Notes: generated by a model from the letters alone, not told the origin. Counted from the stretch's first letter, positions 8,906 through 19,490 are shown. The stretch: DNA of 50,588 nucleotides from Mycobacterium sp. 1245805.9 (GCF_001672915.1 NZ_LZKR01000040.1:1-50588); one strand, 5' to 3'. Program-made: numbers and translations.

Positions 8906-9239
8906 CGGCAGGTCCCTCCTTAATCGCTGCCACGGGTTCTCAGCCAATCAAAGATTGGGGGCTTGGTCGACGTGCGTCCAATAGTGACACCGAGTACGTG
9001 CGTTCTACCAGCGGCGGCGAGCACCTGTCCCAGGAAGCAGTGCAGTGTGACGTACGCCACATTTTGACACGACTCTAAGCCCCGAGCGGCGGCGGTCCTG
9101 GCCTGTGGATAAAGCCGCAACTGCGGTCCGGCTCGGGGCAGGAGCCGCGGCGTCGTTCCTGGCGGGATGGGCGCTTGACGTGCCAGTATGAACCAAGACA
9201 GAGCCGCAACCGCGCATGCAACCGGTCGGGTGGTGCCCC
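8906..9239. promoter_or_regulatory. Divergent intergenic region between the mce operon and the moxR cluster
   Basis: 334 bp with no supportable gene. It must hold the promoters of yrbEA (minus) and of the DUF4129 gene (plus). Visible elements are the strong Shine-Dalgarno of yrbEA (8915-8921), a perfect hairpin CCAATC-AAA-GATTGG (8944-8958) in the yrbEA leader region, and the inverted DnaA-box-like repeat at 9103-9121. No clear -35/-10 pair can be assigned with confidence. Confidence 0.6.
9103..9121 (-). repeat. Inverted copy of the TTATCCACAG element
   Basis: On the minus strand this reads GTTGCGGCTTTATCCACAG, matching plus-strand bases 42-60 at 17 of 19 positions. The two copies bracket the mce operon in opposite orientation. 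TTATCCACA is a DnaA-box consensus. Confidence 0.6.
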
Positions 9240-10199
9240 ATGCCCGTTATGAAGCCCGGTATTGACAAGCCGACGGGGCGCGTGGTTGCCCTGATCGTCC
9301 TGTTGATCTTTGTCGCCGCCGCGCTCCGCGGGTACTTCCCGGCCCAAGGGCATGCGGCGCACGCGGAGGCGGGCGGCGGCCGGGCGGCGCTGCTGTTCGT
9401 CATCGCGGCGCTGAGCGGGGCGCTCGCGCTGCTGGCGATCGCGGTCATCGCGCGGTTGCGGGATCCGCGCGCGCCGGCACCCGCCCAGGCGGACCTGTCC
9501 GACCTGCTCGGCACCGGCAAGGGCCGGCCGAGCTGGCGCGTGCTGCTGATCGGGCTGCTGCTGATCGTGGCCTGGCTGCTGATCGTGACCCTGCTGGTCC
9601 GCTATCTGGTGCCGCACGACGCCAATCCCTCGGCCCCCACCCAGGTCCCCGCCGCGCGGCCGTCGGCGCCCCCCGGCGGCCCGGAGACCACCCAGCGGCC
9701 GCCGGGCCACGGTTCGGGGGACATGTTCGGCGTCCTGCTTGCCGGCACGATCCCGATGATGCTGGTGATCGTGGCCGGGTCGCTGACCATGGCCCGGCGG
9801 CGGTGGCGCGCCCCCCGACCGGTCATGGTGGCCGACGATCGTGTCGAATCGCCGGCAGGCGAGCCACGGTCGGAGTCGCTGGCCCGCGCGGCCGAAGTGG
9901 GACTGGCCGAGATCGGTGACCTCAACCGCGAACCCCGCGAGGCGATCATCGCGTGCTACGCCGCGATGGAACGCGAGCTCGCCCGCGTGCCCGGGGCCGC
10001 CCCGCAGGACTTTGATACGCCGACCGAGGTGCTGGTCCGGGCCGTCGAACACCATGCGCTGCACGCCGATAACGCGGAGCGGCTGGTCAACCTGTTCGAG
10101 GAGGCGCGTTTTTCCCCGCACGTGATGAACGAGGGGCACCGCGAGGTGGCGGTCGACGTCCTGCGGCTGGTCCTGGCGGAGTTGCGGAGCCCGGTATGA
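9240..10199 (+). CDS. DUF4129 domain membrane protein of the moxR cluster (Rv3166c-like)
   Basis: 319 aa from ATG 9240 (in-frame ATGs at 9216 and 9249 are alternatives; no strong ribosome site separates them). Three hydrophobic segments are visible: about residues 13-29, 47-71 and 99-120, with another near VLLAGTIPMMLVIVAGSLTM. A cytoplasmic C-terminal domain of about 100 residues follows (EPREAIIACYAAMERELA... to FEEARFSPH), the pattern of DUF4129. Such proteins are regularly linked to MoxR ATPases and DUF58 proteins, presumably as a membrane component of a chaperone or assembly system. The stop overlaps the next start (ATGA). Confidence 0.85.
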   Translation: MPVMKPGIDKPTGRVVALIVLLIFVAAALRGYFPAQGHAAHAEAGGGRAALLFVIAALSGALALLAIAVIARLRDPRAPAPAQADLSDLLGTGKGRPSWRVLLIGLLLIVAWLLIVTLLVRYLVPHDANPSAPTQVPAARPSAPPGGPETTQRPPGHGSGDMFGVLLAGTIPMMLVIVAGSLTMARRRWRAPRPVMVADDRVESPAGEPRSESLARAAEVGLAEIGDLNREPREAIIACYAAMERELARVPGAAPQDFDTPTEVLVRAVEHHALHADNAERLVNLFEEARFSPHVMNEGHREVAVDVLRLVLAELRSPV

Positions 10200-10678
10200 G
10201 AAGGCTTGTAGCCCTGGGTGTTTGCCTCGTGGTGGGGATCGAGCTGCTGGCCTTGACGCTGCACGGCCGCCGCTTCCTGCTGGCCGCCTCCGGTGTCGGC
10301 CTGGCCCTGGTCTTGCTCAACGTCCGCCGCTACGTGGGGCGCGGCGGCGAACCCGCGGCCGAGCCGGACTACGACGAGCTGGGGGATTCGTTGCGGCGCT
10401 GGCTTTCCACCACCGAGGCGACGATCCGGCGGTCGGACTCCACGCGGGCGGACTGGGATCGGCATCTGCGCCCCATGCTCGCCCGGCGCTACGAAATGAC
10501 CACGGGGCACAAGCAATCCAAGGACCCGGCGACGTATCACGCCAGCGGTCGAATGCTTTTCGGCGCGGAACTGTGGGAATGGGTCAATCCGAACAACGTC
10601 GCGCGCACCGGTGACCGCGAACCCGGGCCCGGCCGCGGGGTGTTGGAAGAGATTCTGCGAAAGTTGGAGCAAATATGA
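10196..10678 (+). CDS. Membrane protein of the moxR cluster (Rv3165c-like)
   Basis: 160-aa protein with two close hydrophobic segments at the N-terminus (about residues 5-20 and 25-42) and a soluble basic C-terminal part (DYDELGDSLRRWLSTTEATIRRSDSTR). It sits between the DUF4129 gene and moxR with 4-bp overlaps on both sides, so the genes are translationally coupled. No enzymatic motif is visible; function is unknown. Confidence 0.82.
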   Translation: MRRLVALGVCLVVGIELLALTLHGRRFLLAASGVGLALVLLNVRRYVGRGGEPAAEPDYDELGDSLRRWLSTTEATIRRSDSTRADWDRHLRPMLARRYEMTTGHKQSKDPATYHASGRMLFGAELWEWVNPNNVARTGDREPGPGRGVLEEILRKLEQI

Positions 10679-11643
10679 CGCTGCCGGTCGCGACCACTAC
10701 CGCACGCTGCGAGGCGGTACTCGACGAAATCGAACGCGTGGTGGTGGGGAAGCGCTCGGCGCTGACGCTGATCCTGACCGCGGTGCTGGCGCGCGGCCAC
10801 GTGCTCATCGAGGACCTGCCCGGCCTCGGCAAGACGCTGATCGCGCGATCCTTCGCCGCCGCGTTGGGGCTTCGGTTCACCCGGGTGCAGTTCACCCCGG
10901 ACCTGCTGCCCGCGGACCTGCTCGGCTCCACGATCTACGACATGCAGTCCGGCAGCTTCGCGTTCCGGTCCGGCCCGATCTTCACCAACCTGTTGCTTGC
11001 CGACGAGATCAACCGCACACCGCCGAAGACGCAGGCGGCCCTGCTGGAGGCGATGGCCGAGGGCCAGGTGAGCATCGACGGCGAAACCCACAAGCTCCCA
11101 ACGCCGTTCATCGTCCTGGCGACCGACAACCCGATCGAGTACGAGGGCACCTATCCGTTGCCGGAGGCGCAGCTGGACCGGTTCGCGATCCGGCTGGAGC
11201 TGCGATACCTCTCGGAGCGCGACGAGACCTCGATGCTGCGCCGCCGCCTCGACCGCGGCTCGGCCGAACCGACCGTCAACCAGGTGGTGGACGGGCACGA
11301 CCTGCTGGCGATGCGCGAGTCGGTCGAGCAGGTGACCGTGCACGAGGACGTGCTGCACTACGTGGTGTCGCTGGCCACCGCCACCCGCCACCACCCGCAG
11401 GTCGCCGTGGGCGCCAGCCCGCGCGCCGAACTCGACCTCGTTCAACTCGCCCGCGCCCGGGCGTTGCTGCTCGGCCGCGACTATGTGATCCCCGAGGACG
11501 TCAAGGCGCTCGCCGTCGCCGCCGTCGCGCATCGCATCACCCTGCGCCCGGAGATGTGGGTGCGCAAGATCCAGGGGGCCGACGTCGTCGGGGAATTGCT
11601 GCGACGCTTGCCGGTGCCCCGAACCAGCGGGGGACACGGTTGA
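10675..11643 (+). CDS. moxR3: MoxR-family AAA+ ATPase
   Basis: 322 aa. Walker A (DLPGLGKT, residues 47-54) and Walker B with adjacent residues (LLLADEINR, 106-114) are intact, followed by sensor 1 (LATDNP) and the conserved LPEAQLDRF arginine-finger region. This is a complete MoxR-type AAA+ domain with its C-terminal lid. MoxR proteins act as chaperone-like ATPases with von Willebrand A/DUF58 partners, here the next gene. By order it matches Rv3164c (moxR3). ATG overlaps the previous stop. Confidence 0.93.
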   Translation: MTLPVATTTARCEAVLDEIERVVVGKRSALTLILTAVLARGHVLIEDLPGLGKTLIARSFAAALGLRFTRVQFTPDLLPADLLGSTIYDMQSGSFAFRSGPIFTNLLLADEINRTPPKTQAALLEAMAEGQVSIDGETHKLPTPFIVLATDNPIEYEGTYPLPEAQLDRFAIRLELRYLSERDETSMLRRRLDRGSAEPTVNQVVDGHDLLAMRESVEQVTVHEDVLHYVVSLATATRHHPQVAVGASPRAELDLVQLARARALLLGRDYVIPEDVKALAVAAVAHRITLRPEMWVRKIQGADVVGELLRRLPVPRTSGGHG

Positions 11644-12908
11644 CTTCGATGGGCACCGAAGTCGAGTTTCGATGGCGCGCATCGTCGTTGGCCCGCTCGA
11701 TCGCGACCTGCGCCGGGGTTGCGCTGGCCGCCGCGGTGATCGGCGCGCGCTGGCAGCTGCTCGCGTTCGCGGCGCCGCTGCTGGGCGTGCTGTGTTCGAT
11801 CAGCTGGCAACCCCCGGTGCCGAAGATCCGGGTGCACGGGCAGCCCGATTCGCAGCGCTGCTTCGAAAACGAACAGGCGCGGGTGCGGGTGTGGCTGACG
11901 GAGGAGAGCGACACCCCGACGTCGGCGGTGGAGCTGACCGTGCGGCCCGTCGCGGGCATGCAGCTCGAGGAGCTCGACACCGATTCGCGCCACGCGAAAA
12001 CCGTTGCGGCGATGGCACAGCGCTGGGGCCGCTACCCCGTGCGGGCGCGGGTCGACGTGCTGGCGCGGGGCGGGTTGCTGGCGGGGACGGGCACCGTCGA
12101 CGCCGCCGACGTCATCGTGTTCCCGCTGACGCCCCCGCAGTCGACGCCGATCCCGCAGATCGAGTTGCTCGACCGGCTGGGTGCCCACCTAACCCGGCAC
12201 ATCGGCCCGGGTGTCGAGTACGCCGACATCCGGCCCTACGTGCCCGGTGATCAGCTGCGGGCGGTGAACTGGCCGGTGAGCGCGCGCCGGCGCCAGCTGC
12301 ACGTGACGCAGCGACTGACCGATCGCGCCGCCGACGTGGTGGTGCTGATCGACACGTATCGCCAACCCGCGGGCCCGGCGACCGAAGCCACCGAACGCGT
12401 CGTGCGCGGCGCCGCGCAGGTGGTGCAGACTGCCCTGCGGCACGGCGATCGTGCCGGGATCGTCGCCCTCGGCGGCAACCGCCCGCGCTGGCTGGGCGCC
12501 GACATCGGGCAGCGCCAGTTCTACCGGGTGCTCGACACCGTGCTCGGCGCCGGCGACCGATTCGAAAACACCACCGGCACATTGGCTCCCCGCGCGGCGG
12601 TTCCCGTGGGCGCGATCGTCATCGCGTTCTCCACACTGCTCGACACGGAATTCGCGCTGGCGCTGATCGACCTGCGCAAGCGCGGCCACGTCGTGATCGC
12701 CGTCGACATCCTCGACAGCTCACCCTTCGAAAGCCGCCAGGACCCGCTGATCGATCGGATGTGGGCGCTGCAGCGCTCGGCCATGTACCGCGACATGGCG
12801 ACCGTCGGCGTCGACATCGTGGCGTGGCGGGGCGACAGCACGCTGGATCAGTCGATGGCCGTGCTGCCCGACCGCCGCCATCGCGTCCGGGGACGGCTGC
12901 GGGCATGA
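11640..12908 (+). CDS. DUF58 domain protein, MoxR partner (Rv3163c-like)
   Basis: 422 aa from a TTG at 11640 that overlaps the moxR3 stop (TTGA) and has GGGGGA 5 bp upstream; the ATG at 11649 is too far from that site. Two N-terminal hydrophobic stretches (about residues 16-45) anchor the protein. The DUF58 signature is seen near VEYADIRPYVPGDQLRAVNW (about residues 196-215), followed by a vWA-like fold beginning VVVLIDT. DUF58 proteins pair with MoxR ATPases; the client is unknown. Confidence 0.9.
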   Translation: MTSMGTEVEFRWRASSLARSIATCAGVALAAAVIGARWQLLAFAAPLLGVLCSISWQPPVPKIRVHGQPDSQRCFENEQARVRVWLTEESDTPTSAVELTVRPVAGMQLEELDTDSRHAKTVAAMAQRWGRYPVRARVDVLARGGLLAGTGTVDAADVIVFPLTPPQSTPIPQIELLDRLGAHLTRHIGPGVEYADIRPYVPGDQLRAVNWPVSARRRQLHVTQRLTDRAADVVVLIDTYRQPAGPATEATERVVRGAAQVVQTALRHGDRAGIVALGGNRPRWLGADIGQRQFYRVLDTVLGAGDRFENTTGTLAPRAAVPVGAIVIAFSTLLDTEFALALIDLRKRGHVVIAVDILDSSPFESRQDPLIDRMWALQRSAMYRDMATVGVDIVAWRGDSTLDQSMAVLPDRRHRVRGRLRA

Positions 12909-13342
12909 GGTGGACCACGCTCGGCGTCGCAACCGTTTTCGGCGCGCTCGTGGTGGGGCTGGCCGCGTTCGGCACGCACGGGCCGGCGCTCGTCGCGGGC
13001 GTGGCGGCCGCCGTCGCGGTGGCTGTCTCCGTGGTTTTCCGCCCGGCGGCGACGCTCGCCGTGCTGCTGTCGGTGGCGACCATCCTGGCGTCGGACCCGT
13101 CGCTCGTCTTCGCCGCCTGGTCCGGGCTGTGCGCGGTGGCCTACCTGGTGTGCCGGCACGCGGTCGGGACGCCCGCCGGCGGTGTCATGTGGGCCTGGCC
13201 GACCGCCGTTGCGGCCGTGGGGTTTACCTGCGCGGGACTGGTCGCGGCGTCGTTCCCGCTGCAGTTGCCGTGGTTGCCGCTCGCCGCGCCGGTCGGGGTC
13301 CTGGCGATCTACGTCCTGGCCACCCGCCCGTTCGTCAGCTGA
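12905..13342 (+). CDS. Integral membrane protein (Rv3162c-like)
   Basis: 145 aa, almost wholly hydrophobic with about five membrane segments and no charged catalytic motif. ATG overlaps the DUF58 stop (ATGA). It ends the five-gene cluster. Its stop codon lies one base from the stop of the convergent nuoN, leaving no room for an intergenic terminator. Function unknown. Confidence 0.83.
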   Translation: MRWTTLGVATVFGALVVGLAAFGTHGPALVAGVAAAVAVAVSVVFRPAATLAVLLSVATILASDPSLVFAAWSGLCAVAYLVCRHAVGTPAGGVMWAWPTAVAAVGFTCAGLVAASFPLQLPWLPLAAPVGVLAIYVLATRPFVS

Positions 13343-13343
13343 C

Positions 13344-14924
13344 TCAGTGCAGCAGCTGGGCCGCCTGATCGGCCAGATCCAGCAGCTGCTGCGGGAAGAT
13401 CCCCAAAATCACTGTGACGGCGGCACATACCGCGATCGCGATTTTGCTCAGGATGCCGGGCTCCACCACGTGCGGGGTGTCGTCGGTGGCTTCGGTGAAG
13501 AACATCGACACGATGACGCGCACGTAGAAGTACGCGGCGACACCGCTGGCGACGACGCCGATGACGACCAGCGGCACGGCGCCGCCCTGGGCGGCGGCCT
13601 TGAACACCGCGAGCTTGCTGACGAACCCGCTCGTCAACGGGATGCCGGCGAAGGCCAACAGGAACATCGAAAACATCACGCCCACAATGGGGGAGCGCTG
13701 CCCAAGCCCGGCCCAGTGCGCAATCTTCGCGTCCTCGACGCCGTCGGCGTTGCGGATCAGGCTCACGATGGCGAACGCGCCCACCGTGCTGAAGCTGTAG
13801 GCGACCAGGTAGAACAGCGTGGCCGCCAGGCCCGCCGGGTTGTCGGCGATCACGCCGGTGAGGATGAAGCCCACATGCGCGACCGAGGAATAGGCCAGCA
13901 TCCGCTTGACGTCGGTCTGGTTCACCGCCGTGACGGTGCCCACGGCCATGGTCAGGATCGAAATCGCCCACAGCACCGGGCGCCACTCGTGGTGCAGCGG
14001 GGGTAGCGCGACGTAGACGACGCGGAGCAGCGCCCCGAAGGCCGCCACCTTGGTGGCCGCCGCCATGAAACCCGTGATCGGGGTGGGCGCGCCCTGGTAG
14101 ACGTCGGGAATCCAGGAGTGGAACGGGACCGCGCCCACCTTGAACAGCAGGCCGACCGACAGCAGCGCGACCCCGATGAGCGCCATCGAGCTATCCCCAT
14201 GGGCGGCAAGGGCATCCCGGATGCCCGGCAGCAGGAGCGTGCCGGTCGCGCCGTAGAGCAGCGCGACGCCGTAGAGGAAGAACGCCGAGGAGAACGCGCC
14301 CAGCAGGAAGTACTTCATTGACGCTTCCTGGGACAGCAGACGGCGATGCCGGGCCAGCCCGCACATCAGGTACAGCGGCAGCGACAAGACTTCCAGCGCG
14401 ACGAACATCGTCAACAGGTCGTTGGACGCGGGGAACACCATCATGCCGCCGACCGACAGCATCACCAGCGGGAAGAGCTCGGTCTGCGCGGCCCCGGCGC
14501 GCTCGGCCTCCCGCTCGGCATGGGCGCCGGGAACCGCGGACGCCTGCGGTGTAAAGGAATCCAGCCCGCCCGTGCCCACCTTCGCGGCGACCTTGCTTTC
14601 CGCCTTGGCTTGGGTCCGCTCGCCGATGAAGATGACCGCGAGCACCGCGACCAGCAGCACCGTGCCCTGCAGATACAGCGTCGGCCGGTCGATGGCCACC
14701 GCCCCCAGCACCGCGGTGCGACCGGACGCGGGAATCGACTCGGCGACCTCGATGTCGGCGAACAACGCCGCGATCAGGCCGCCGAGGGCCAGCGTCATCT
14801 GCGCGGCGTAGCGAATCCGCCTGGGCAGGAAGGCCTCGACGAGGATGCCGACAACCGCGACGGAAAAGATGATGAGCATCGGGCACAGCAGGAAGTACTC
14901 GACGCTGGGGGTCGGCAGGGTCAT
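13344..14924 (-). CDS. nuoN: NADH-quinone oxidoreductase subunit N
   Basis: 526-aa antiporter-like membrane subunit of complex I and last gene of the nuo operon. It is polytopic, with the conserved proton-translocation helices recognisable (SMKYFLLGAFSSAFFLYG, KVGAVPFHSWIPDVYQGAP, KRMLAYSSVAHVG). A hydrophilic Ala/Glu-rich loop (about residues 100-140, QAKAESKVAAKVGTGGLDSF and beyond) is an insertion relative to E. coli NuoN, as in other mycobacteria. ATG overlaps the nuoM stop by 4 bp. Confidence 0.96.
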   Translation of the reverse strand: MTLPTPSVEYFLLCPMLIIFSVAVVGILVEAFLPRRIRYAAQMTLALGGLIAALFADIEVAESIPASGRTAVLGAVAIDRPTLYLQGTVLLVAVLAVIFIGERTQAKAESKVAAKVGTGGLDSFTPQASAVPGAHAEREAERAGAAQTELFPLVMLSVGGMMVFPASNDLLTMFVALEVLSLPLYLMCGLARHRRLLSQEASMKYFLLGAFSSAFFLYGVALLYGATGTLLLPGIRDALAAHGDSSMALIGVALLSVGLLFKVGAVPFHSWIPDVYQGAPTPITGFMAAATKVAAFGALLRVVYVALPPLHHEWRPVLWAISILTMAVGTVTAVNQTDVKRMLAYSSVAHVGFILTGVIADNPAGLAATLFYLVAYSFSTVGAFAIVSLIRNADGVEDAKIAHWAGLGQRSPIVGVMFSMFLLAFAGIPLTSGFVSKLAVFKAAAQGGAVPLVVIGVVASGVAAYFYVRVIVSMFFTEATDDTPHVVEPGILSKIAIAVCAAVTVILGIFPQQLLDLADQAAQLLH

Positions 14925-16507
14925 CGGTGCGGTCCTTCGGCAGTCCGGGGCGGCACGCTCGGCGCTGGGTCATGCTGGCCGATGGTGGTCATGGTGTTCG
15001 CGACGGCGGGATTGATGATGTCGAGCACCGGCTTGGGATAGACGCCCAGCACGAACAGCAGCGCGAGCAACGGTGCCACGACGACCAATTCGCGCGCCCG
15101 CAGGTCGGTGATCCGGTCGTTGCCCTCGGCCACCGGGCCCGTCATCACCCGCTGGTAGAGCCACAGCATGTAGATGGCCGCGAGCACCAAGGCGGTCACC
15201 CCGAACGCCGCCGCCAGCCAGTACCGGTTGAAAGTGCCCAGCAGGACCAGGAATTCGCTGACGAACGGCGCCAGGCCGGGCAGCGACAGCGTCGCCATGG
15301 CGGAAACCAGGAAGGTGCCGGCCAGGATCGGCGCGACCTTCTGCACGCCGCCGTAGTCGGCGATCGCCCGGCTGCCGCGCCGGGTCACCAGGAATCCGGC
15401 GATCAGGAACACCGCGGCGGTGGAGATGCCGTGGTTGAGCATGTACAGCGTCGACCCGCTCTGCCCCTGGCTGGTCATCACGAAGATCCCGGCGATGATG
15501 AACCCGAAGTGCGAGATCGACGTGTAGGCGATCAGGCGCATCATGTCGGCCTGGCCGATCGCCACGATCGCGCCGTAGATCACGCCGATGATCGCCAGCG
15601 TCACGATCGCCGGACGGAAATACGTTGAGGCGTCGGGGAACAGCTGCAGGCAGTAGCGCAGCATGCCGAAGGTGCCGACCTTGTCCATCACGGCCGTAAT
15701 CAGCACCGCCGTCGCCGGCGTGGCCTCGACGCAGGCATCGGGCAGCCAGCGGTGCAGCGGCCACAGCGGGGCCTTGATCGCGAACGCGAACATGAAGCCC
15801 AGGAACAGCGCCTTGAACACCGCGGGGTCGGCGCCGTAGCGGCCCGACGCGACGCCGGCCACGATGTCACGGAAGTCGAAGGTGCCCGACCCGTGCTGCG
15901 CGGTGACTACGTACAGCCCGATGACCGCCGCCAGCATGATCAGGCCGCCGAACAGGTTGTACAGCAGGAACTTCACCGCCGCGCGGGACCGGCCGGAGCC
16001 CTGCCCGAAGCCGCCGATCAGGAAGTACATCGGCACCAGCATGGCCTCGAAGAAGACGTAGAACAGCAGCACGTCCAGCGCGACCACCGAGATCAGCACC
16101 ATCGCCTCGATGGCCAGCGTCAGCGCGACGTAGGCGTGCACGCTACGGGTATTCGCCTGGGTGCCCCTGTTGCCGTCGTTCCACCCGGCCACCTGCAGCA
16201 GCGGGATCAGCACCGCGGTCAGCAGCACCAGCACCACCGCGATGCCGTCCACGCCGAGCGAGTAGCCCGCGCCGAACGCCGGTATCCACTTGTGGCTTTC
16301 GACGAACTGGTAGGTGGGGCCGCCGGTCTTGAAGCCGACGGTGACGACGATCGCCACCGCCAGCGTCAGCACACCGAAAACCAGGCCGGTCCACTTGGCG
16401 AGCTGCCGCAGCCCCGGGGGCAGCAGGATGATCAGCAGGGAGCCCGCCAGCGGCAACAGCCACAGGGCGCTCAGCCACGGCACGTCGGTAAAGAAACTTC
16501 CGCTCAC
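14921..16507 (-). CDS. nuoM: NADH-quinone oxidoreductase subunit M
   Basis: 528-aa proton-pumping membrane subunit. The GTG at 16507 overlaps the nuoL stop (GTGA) and yields the expected N-terminus ([19 protein letters not shown]); a longer reading is nuoL shadow. Conserved features include [14 protein letters not shown], the Glu-bearing helix [20 protein letters not shown] and the Lys helix [15 protein letters not shown]. Confidence 0.96.
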   Translation of the reverse strand: MSGSFFTDVPWLSALWLLPLAGSLLIILLPPGLRQLAKWTGLVFGVLTLAVAIVVTVGFKTGGPTYQFVESHKWIPAFGAGYSLGVDGIAVVLVLLTAVLIPLLQVAGWNDGNRGTQANTRSVHAYVALTLAIEAMVLISVVALDVLLFYVFFEAMLVPMYFLIGGFGQGSGRSRAAVKFLLYNLFGGLIMLAAVIGLYVVTAQHGSGTFDFRDIVAGVASGRYGADPAVFKALFLGFMFAFAIKAPLWPLHRWLPDACVEATPATAVLITAVMDKVGTFGMLRYCLQLFPDASTYFRPAIVTLAIIGVIYGAIVAIGQADMMRLIAYTSISHFGFIIAGIFVMTSQGQSGSTLYMLNHGISTAAVFLIAGFLVTRRGSRAIADYGGVQKVAPILAGTFLVSAMATLSLPGLAPFVSEFLVLLGTFNRYWLAAAFGVTALVLAAIYMLWLYQRVMTGPVAEGNDRITDLRARELVVVAPLLALLFVLGVYPKPVLDIINPAVANTMTTIGQHDPAPSVPPRTAEGPHR

Positions 16508-18390
16508 CACACCCTCACCGCCAGGATCAGTGCGGCCACCAGCACGGCGCCCGCCAGCATCGACAATGCGTAGTTGCGGGCAAAGCCGGTTTGGAAGCGC
16601 CGCAGGGCGTTTGACGTCCGGCCCACCAGCGCGGCCAGGGCGTTGACCGAGCCGTCGACGCCCGCGTTGTCGACTTCGACCAGTGCGTCGGTCAGCTGCG
16701 CGCCGGGGCGCATGAACACCTCCTCGTTGAACGCGTCGCCGTAGAGGTCGGCGCGCGCGGCGGTCGTGAGCGCCGAGACCCGCACCGGGGCGACCCGCGG
16801 GACGGGCGCGGTGCCGTACATCCGGTAGGCCACCGCGATGCCGACGGCGACGACGCCCAGCGCCACGACGGTGGTGACCCAGGCCGGCAGGGCGTGGGCG
16901 GATTCCTCGTGCACCCCGACGACGGGCTCGAGCCAGCGCTGCAGGGCGCCGCCCCACCACAGCAGGAAGCCGGAGAACACCGAGCCGACGGCGAGCAGGA
17001 TCATCGGCCAGGCCATCACGGCCGGCGCCTCGTGCGGATGCGCGTTGGGGGCCCAACGCTTTTCACCGAAGAAGGTCATCAGCATGACCCGGGTCATGTA
17101 GAACGCGGTGACGCCGGCGCCCGTCCGCGCGGCGCCGCCCAGCACGTAGCCCCGGGTGTCCCCGGTGGACAGCGCCGCCTCGATGATCTTGTCCTTGGAG
17201 AAGAAGCCGGCGAACGGCGGCACGCCGATGATGGCCAGGTATCCCAGCCCGAACGTGGCGAACGTGACCGGGAGGGCCTTGCGCAGCCCGCCGTAGCGGC
17301 GCATGTCCTGTTCCTCGTGCATCGCGTGGATGATCGAGCCGGACCCGAGGAACAGGCCGGCCTTGAAGAAGCCGTGGGTGAGCAGGTGCATGATCGCGAA
17401 CGCGTAGCCGGCCGGGCCGAGGCCGGCGGCCAGCACCATGTAGCCGATCTGGCTCATCGTCGACGCCGCCAGGGCGCGCTTGATGTCGTCCTTGGCGCAG
17501 CCGATGAACGCCCCGAACAGCAGGGTGACGGCGCCGACGATGACCACGCCCAATTGCGCGCCGGGCGAGAGGTTGTAGAGCGGATTGGACCGCACGATCA
17601 GGTACACGCCGGCGGTCACCATGGTGGCGGCGTGGATCAGGGCGGACACCGGCGTCGGGCCCTCCATCGCGTCGCCCAGCCAGGCCTGCAGCGGCACCTG
17701 CGCGGACTTGCCGCAGGCGCCCACCAGCAGCAGCAACCCCATCGCCGTCAGCACGCCGCGGCTGGCCGCCGGGGCGCCGGCGAAAACACCGGCGTACGAC
17801 AGGGTTCCGAACGTGCTGAACATGATGAACATGGCCAGGGCTAAGCCGGCGTCACCGACCCGGTTCATGACGAACGCCTTCTTGGCCGCGGTGGCGGCCG
17901 ACGGCTTGTGGTACCAGAAGCCGATCAGCAGGTAGGAGGCCAGGCCGACGCCCTCCCAGCCGACGTAGAGCACCAGGTAGTTGTCGGCGACCACCAGCAG
18001 CAGCATCGAGGCCAGGAACAGGTTGAGGTAGCCGAAAAACCGGCGGCGGTCGGGGTCCTCGGCCATGTAGCCGACCGAATAGATGTGGATCAGCGACCCG
18101 ACCCCGGAGATCAACAGCACGAAGCACATCGACAACTGGTCGATCTGCAGCCCGAGGTCCACCTGCAGTTGCCCGACGGGGATCCAGGTGAACAGCTTCT
18201 GGTGGATGGCGCGGTCGGCGTCGCCGCGGCCGAGCATGTCGGCGAGCAGCGTCGCGCCCACCCCGAACGCCGCCAGCGCGGTGGCGCAACCCAACAGGTG
18301 GCCCCACGCGTCGGTGAGCCTGCCCCCGAACAACAAGATCGCGGCACCCGCCAACGGCAGCGCCACCAGCAGCCAGGTGTAGTCAGTCAT
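16504..18390 (-). CDS. nuoL: NADH-quinone oxidoreductase subunit L
   Basis: 628-aa terminal antiporter-like subunit with the long lateral helix of complex I. Motifs include [20 protein letters not shown] (pump Glu), [32 protein letters not shown] and the C-terminal hydrophobic helix. ATG at 18390, 12 bp after the nuoK stop. Confidence 0.96.
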   Translation of the reverse strand: MTDYTWLLVALPLAGAAILLFGGRLTDAWGHLLGCATALAAFGVGATLLADMLGRGDADRAIHQKLFTWIPVGQLQVDLGLQIDQLSMCFVLLISGVGSLIHIYSVGYMAEDPDRRRFFGYLNLFLASMLLLVVADNYLVLYVGWEGVGLASYLLIGFWYHKPSAATAAKKAFVMNRVGDAGLALAMFIMFSTFGTLSYAGVFAGAPAASRGVLTAMGLLLLVGACGKSAQVPLQAWLGDAMEGPTPVSALIHAATMVTAGVYLIVRSNPLYNLSPGAQLGVVIVGAVTLLFGAFIGCAKDDIKRALAASTMSQIGYMVLAAGLGPAGYAFAIMHLLTHGFFKAGLFLGSGSIIHAMHEEQDMRRYGGLRKALPVTFATFGLGYLAIIGVPPFAGFFSKDKIIEAALSTGDTRGYVLGGAARTGAGVTAFYMTRVMLMTFFGEKRWAPNAHPHEAPAVMAWPMILLAVGSVFSGFLLWWGGALQRWLEPVVGVHEESAHALPAWVTTVVALGVVAVGIAVAYRMYGTAPVPRVAPVRVSALTTAARADLYGDAFNEEVFMRPGAQLTDALVEVDNAGVDGSVNALAALVGRTSNALRRFQTGFARNYALSMLAGAVLVAALILAVRVW

Positions 18391-18402
18391 CTCGGCGTTC
18401 TT

Positions 18403-18702
18403 TTAGCCTTTGAGTAGGTTCGCGTCGTCGACGGAAGCGGATTTGCGCGCACGGAAAATCGTCATGATGATCGCCAGGCCCACGACGACCTCGCACGCGG
18501 CCACCACCATCGTGAAGAACGCGATCATCTGGCCGTCGAGGTGGCCGTGCATTCGCGCGAACGTGACGAACGCCAGGTTGACTGCGTTGAGCATCAGCTC
18601 GACGCACATGAACATCACGATGGCGTTGCGGCGCAACAACACACCCGATGCCCCGATGGTGAACAGCAGCGCCGAAAGGTAGAGGTAGTTGGCCGGATTC
18701 AC
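18403..18702 (-). CDS. nuoK: NADH-quinone oxidoreductase subunit K
   Basis: 99-aa small membrane subunit with three helices and the two membrane Glu residues used in proton transfer ([12 protein letters not shown] and [10 protein letters not shown]). The GTG at 18702 overlaps the nuoJ stop by 4 bp. Confidence 0.96.
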   Translation of the reverse strand: MNPANYLYLSALLFTIGASGVLLRRNAIVMFMCVELMLNAVNLAFVTFARMHGHLDGQMIAFFTMVVAACEVVVGLAIIMTIFRARKSASVDDANLLKG

Positions 18703-19490
18703 GACGCACCACCCTTCACCGCTTTGGCGGATCGGGTCTCTTTCCCGTCCGCGCCGCGGATCCGCAGGATGGGCGACACCGACAACTCCGAGTACGAGCC
18801 GTCGGGCAGCAGCGCGGCGACGTCGACGGCGTTCTGGCGCGCGTAGACACCCGGGTTGGGCAGCGGGGTGGGGCGCCCGCCGGCCCGGAAGCGTTCCTCG
18901 GAGAGCTCACGCTGGGTCTTGCGCCGCTCGAAACGCTCTCGGTGCGCCAGCACCATCGCGCCGACCGCCGCGGTGATCAGCAGGGCGCTGGTCAGCTCGA
19001 AGGCCCACAGGTAACGCGAAAAGATCAGCGCCGCCAGCCCTTCCACGTTGCCGTTGGCATTGGCGGTGGTGAGCCCCACGAAACCTCCGGTCGCCACGTT
19101 GCCGATGCCGGCCAGCAGCAGAACGCCGAACCCGACGCCGGTCAGCACCGCCGCGACGCGCTGGCCGCGCAGCGTCTCCTTCAGCGATTCCGCCGAGTCC
19201 ACGCCGATCAGCATCAGCACGAACAGGAAAAGCATCATCACCGCGCCGGTGTAGACGACGACCTGAACGACACCGAGAAACAGCGCGTCCTGGATCATGT
19301 AGAACACCGCCAGGATGATCATGGTCATCGCCAGGAACATCGCCGAGTACACGGCGTTGACGGCGAGCACCACCCCCAGCGCGCCGATCACGGCGACCGC
19401 GCCCAGCACCCAGAACGTGACCGCCTCGCCGGTGGAGGTGCGCACGATGGTCTCCGCGGCGAGCGGGGTTGAGGCGAGCACAGCGATCAT
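18699..19490 (-). CDS. nuoJ: NADH-quinone oxidoreductase subunit J
   Basis: 263-aa membrane subunit. Start ATG at 19490 ([10 protein letters not shown]) overlaps the nuoI stop by 4 bp; the long upstream reading is nuoI shadow. Five membrane segments lie in the first 180 residues (including [20 protein letters not shown]). A hydrophilic C-terminal tail of about 80 residues, typical of actinobacterial NuoJ, extends past the E. coli length. Confidence 0.95.
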   Translation of the reverse strand: MIAVLASTPLAAETIVRTSTGEAVTFWVLGAVAVIGALGVVLAVNAVYSAMFLAMTMIILAVFYMIQDALFLGVVQVVVYTGAVMMLFLFVLMLIGVDSAESLKETLRGQRVAAVLTGVGFGVLLLAGIGNVATGGFVGLTTANANGNVEGLAALIFSRYLWAFELTSALLITAAVGAMVLAHRERFERRKTQRELSEERFRAGGRPTPLPNPGVYARQNAVDVAALLPDGSYSELSVSPILRIRGADGKETRSAKAVKGGAS

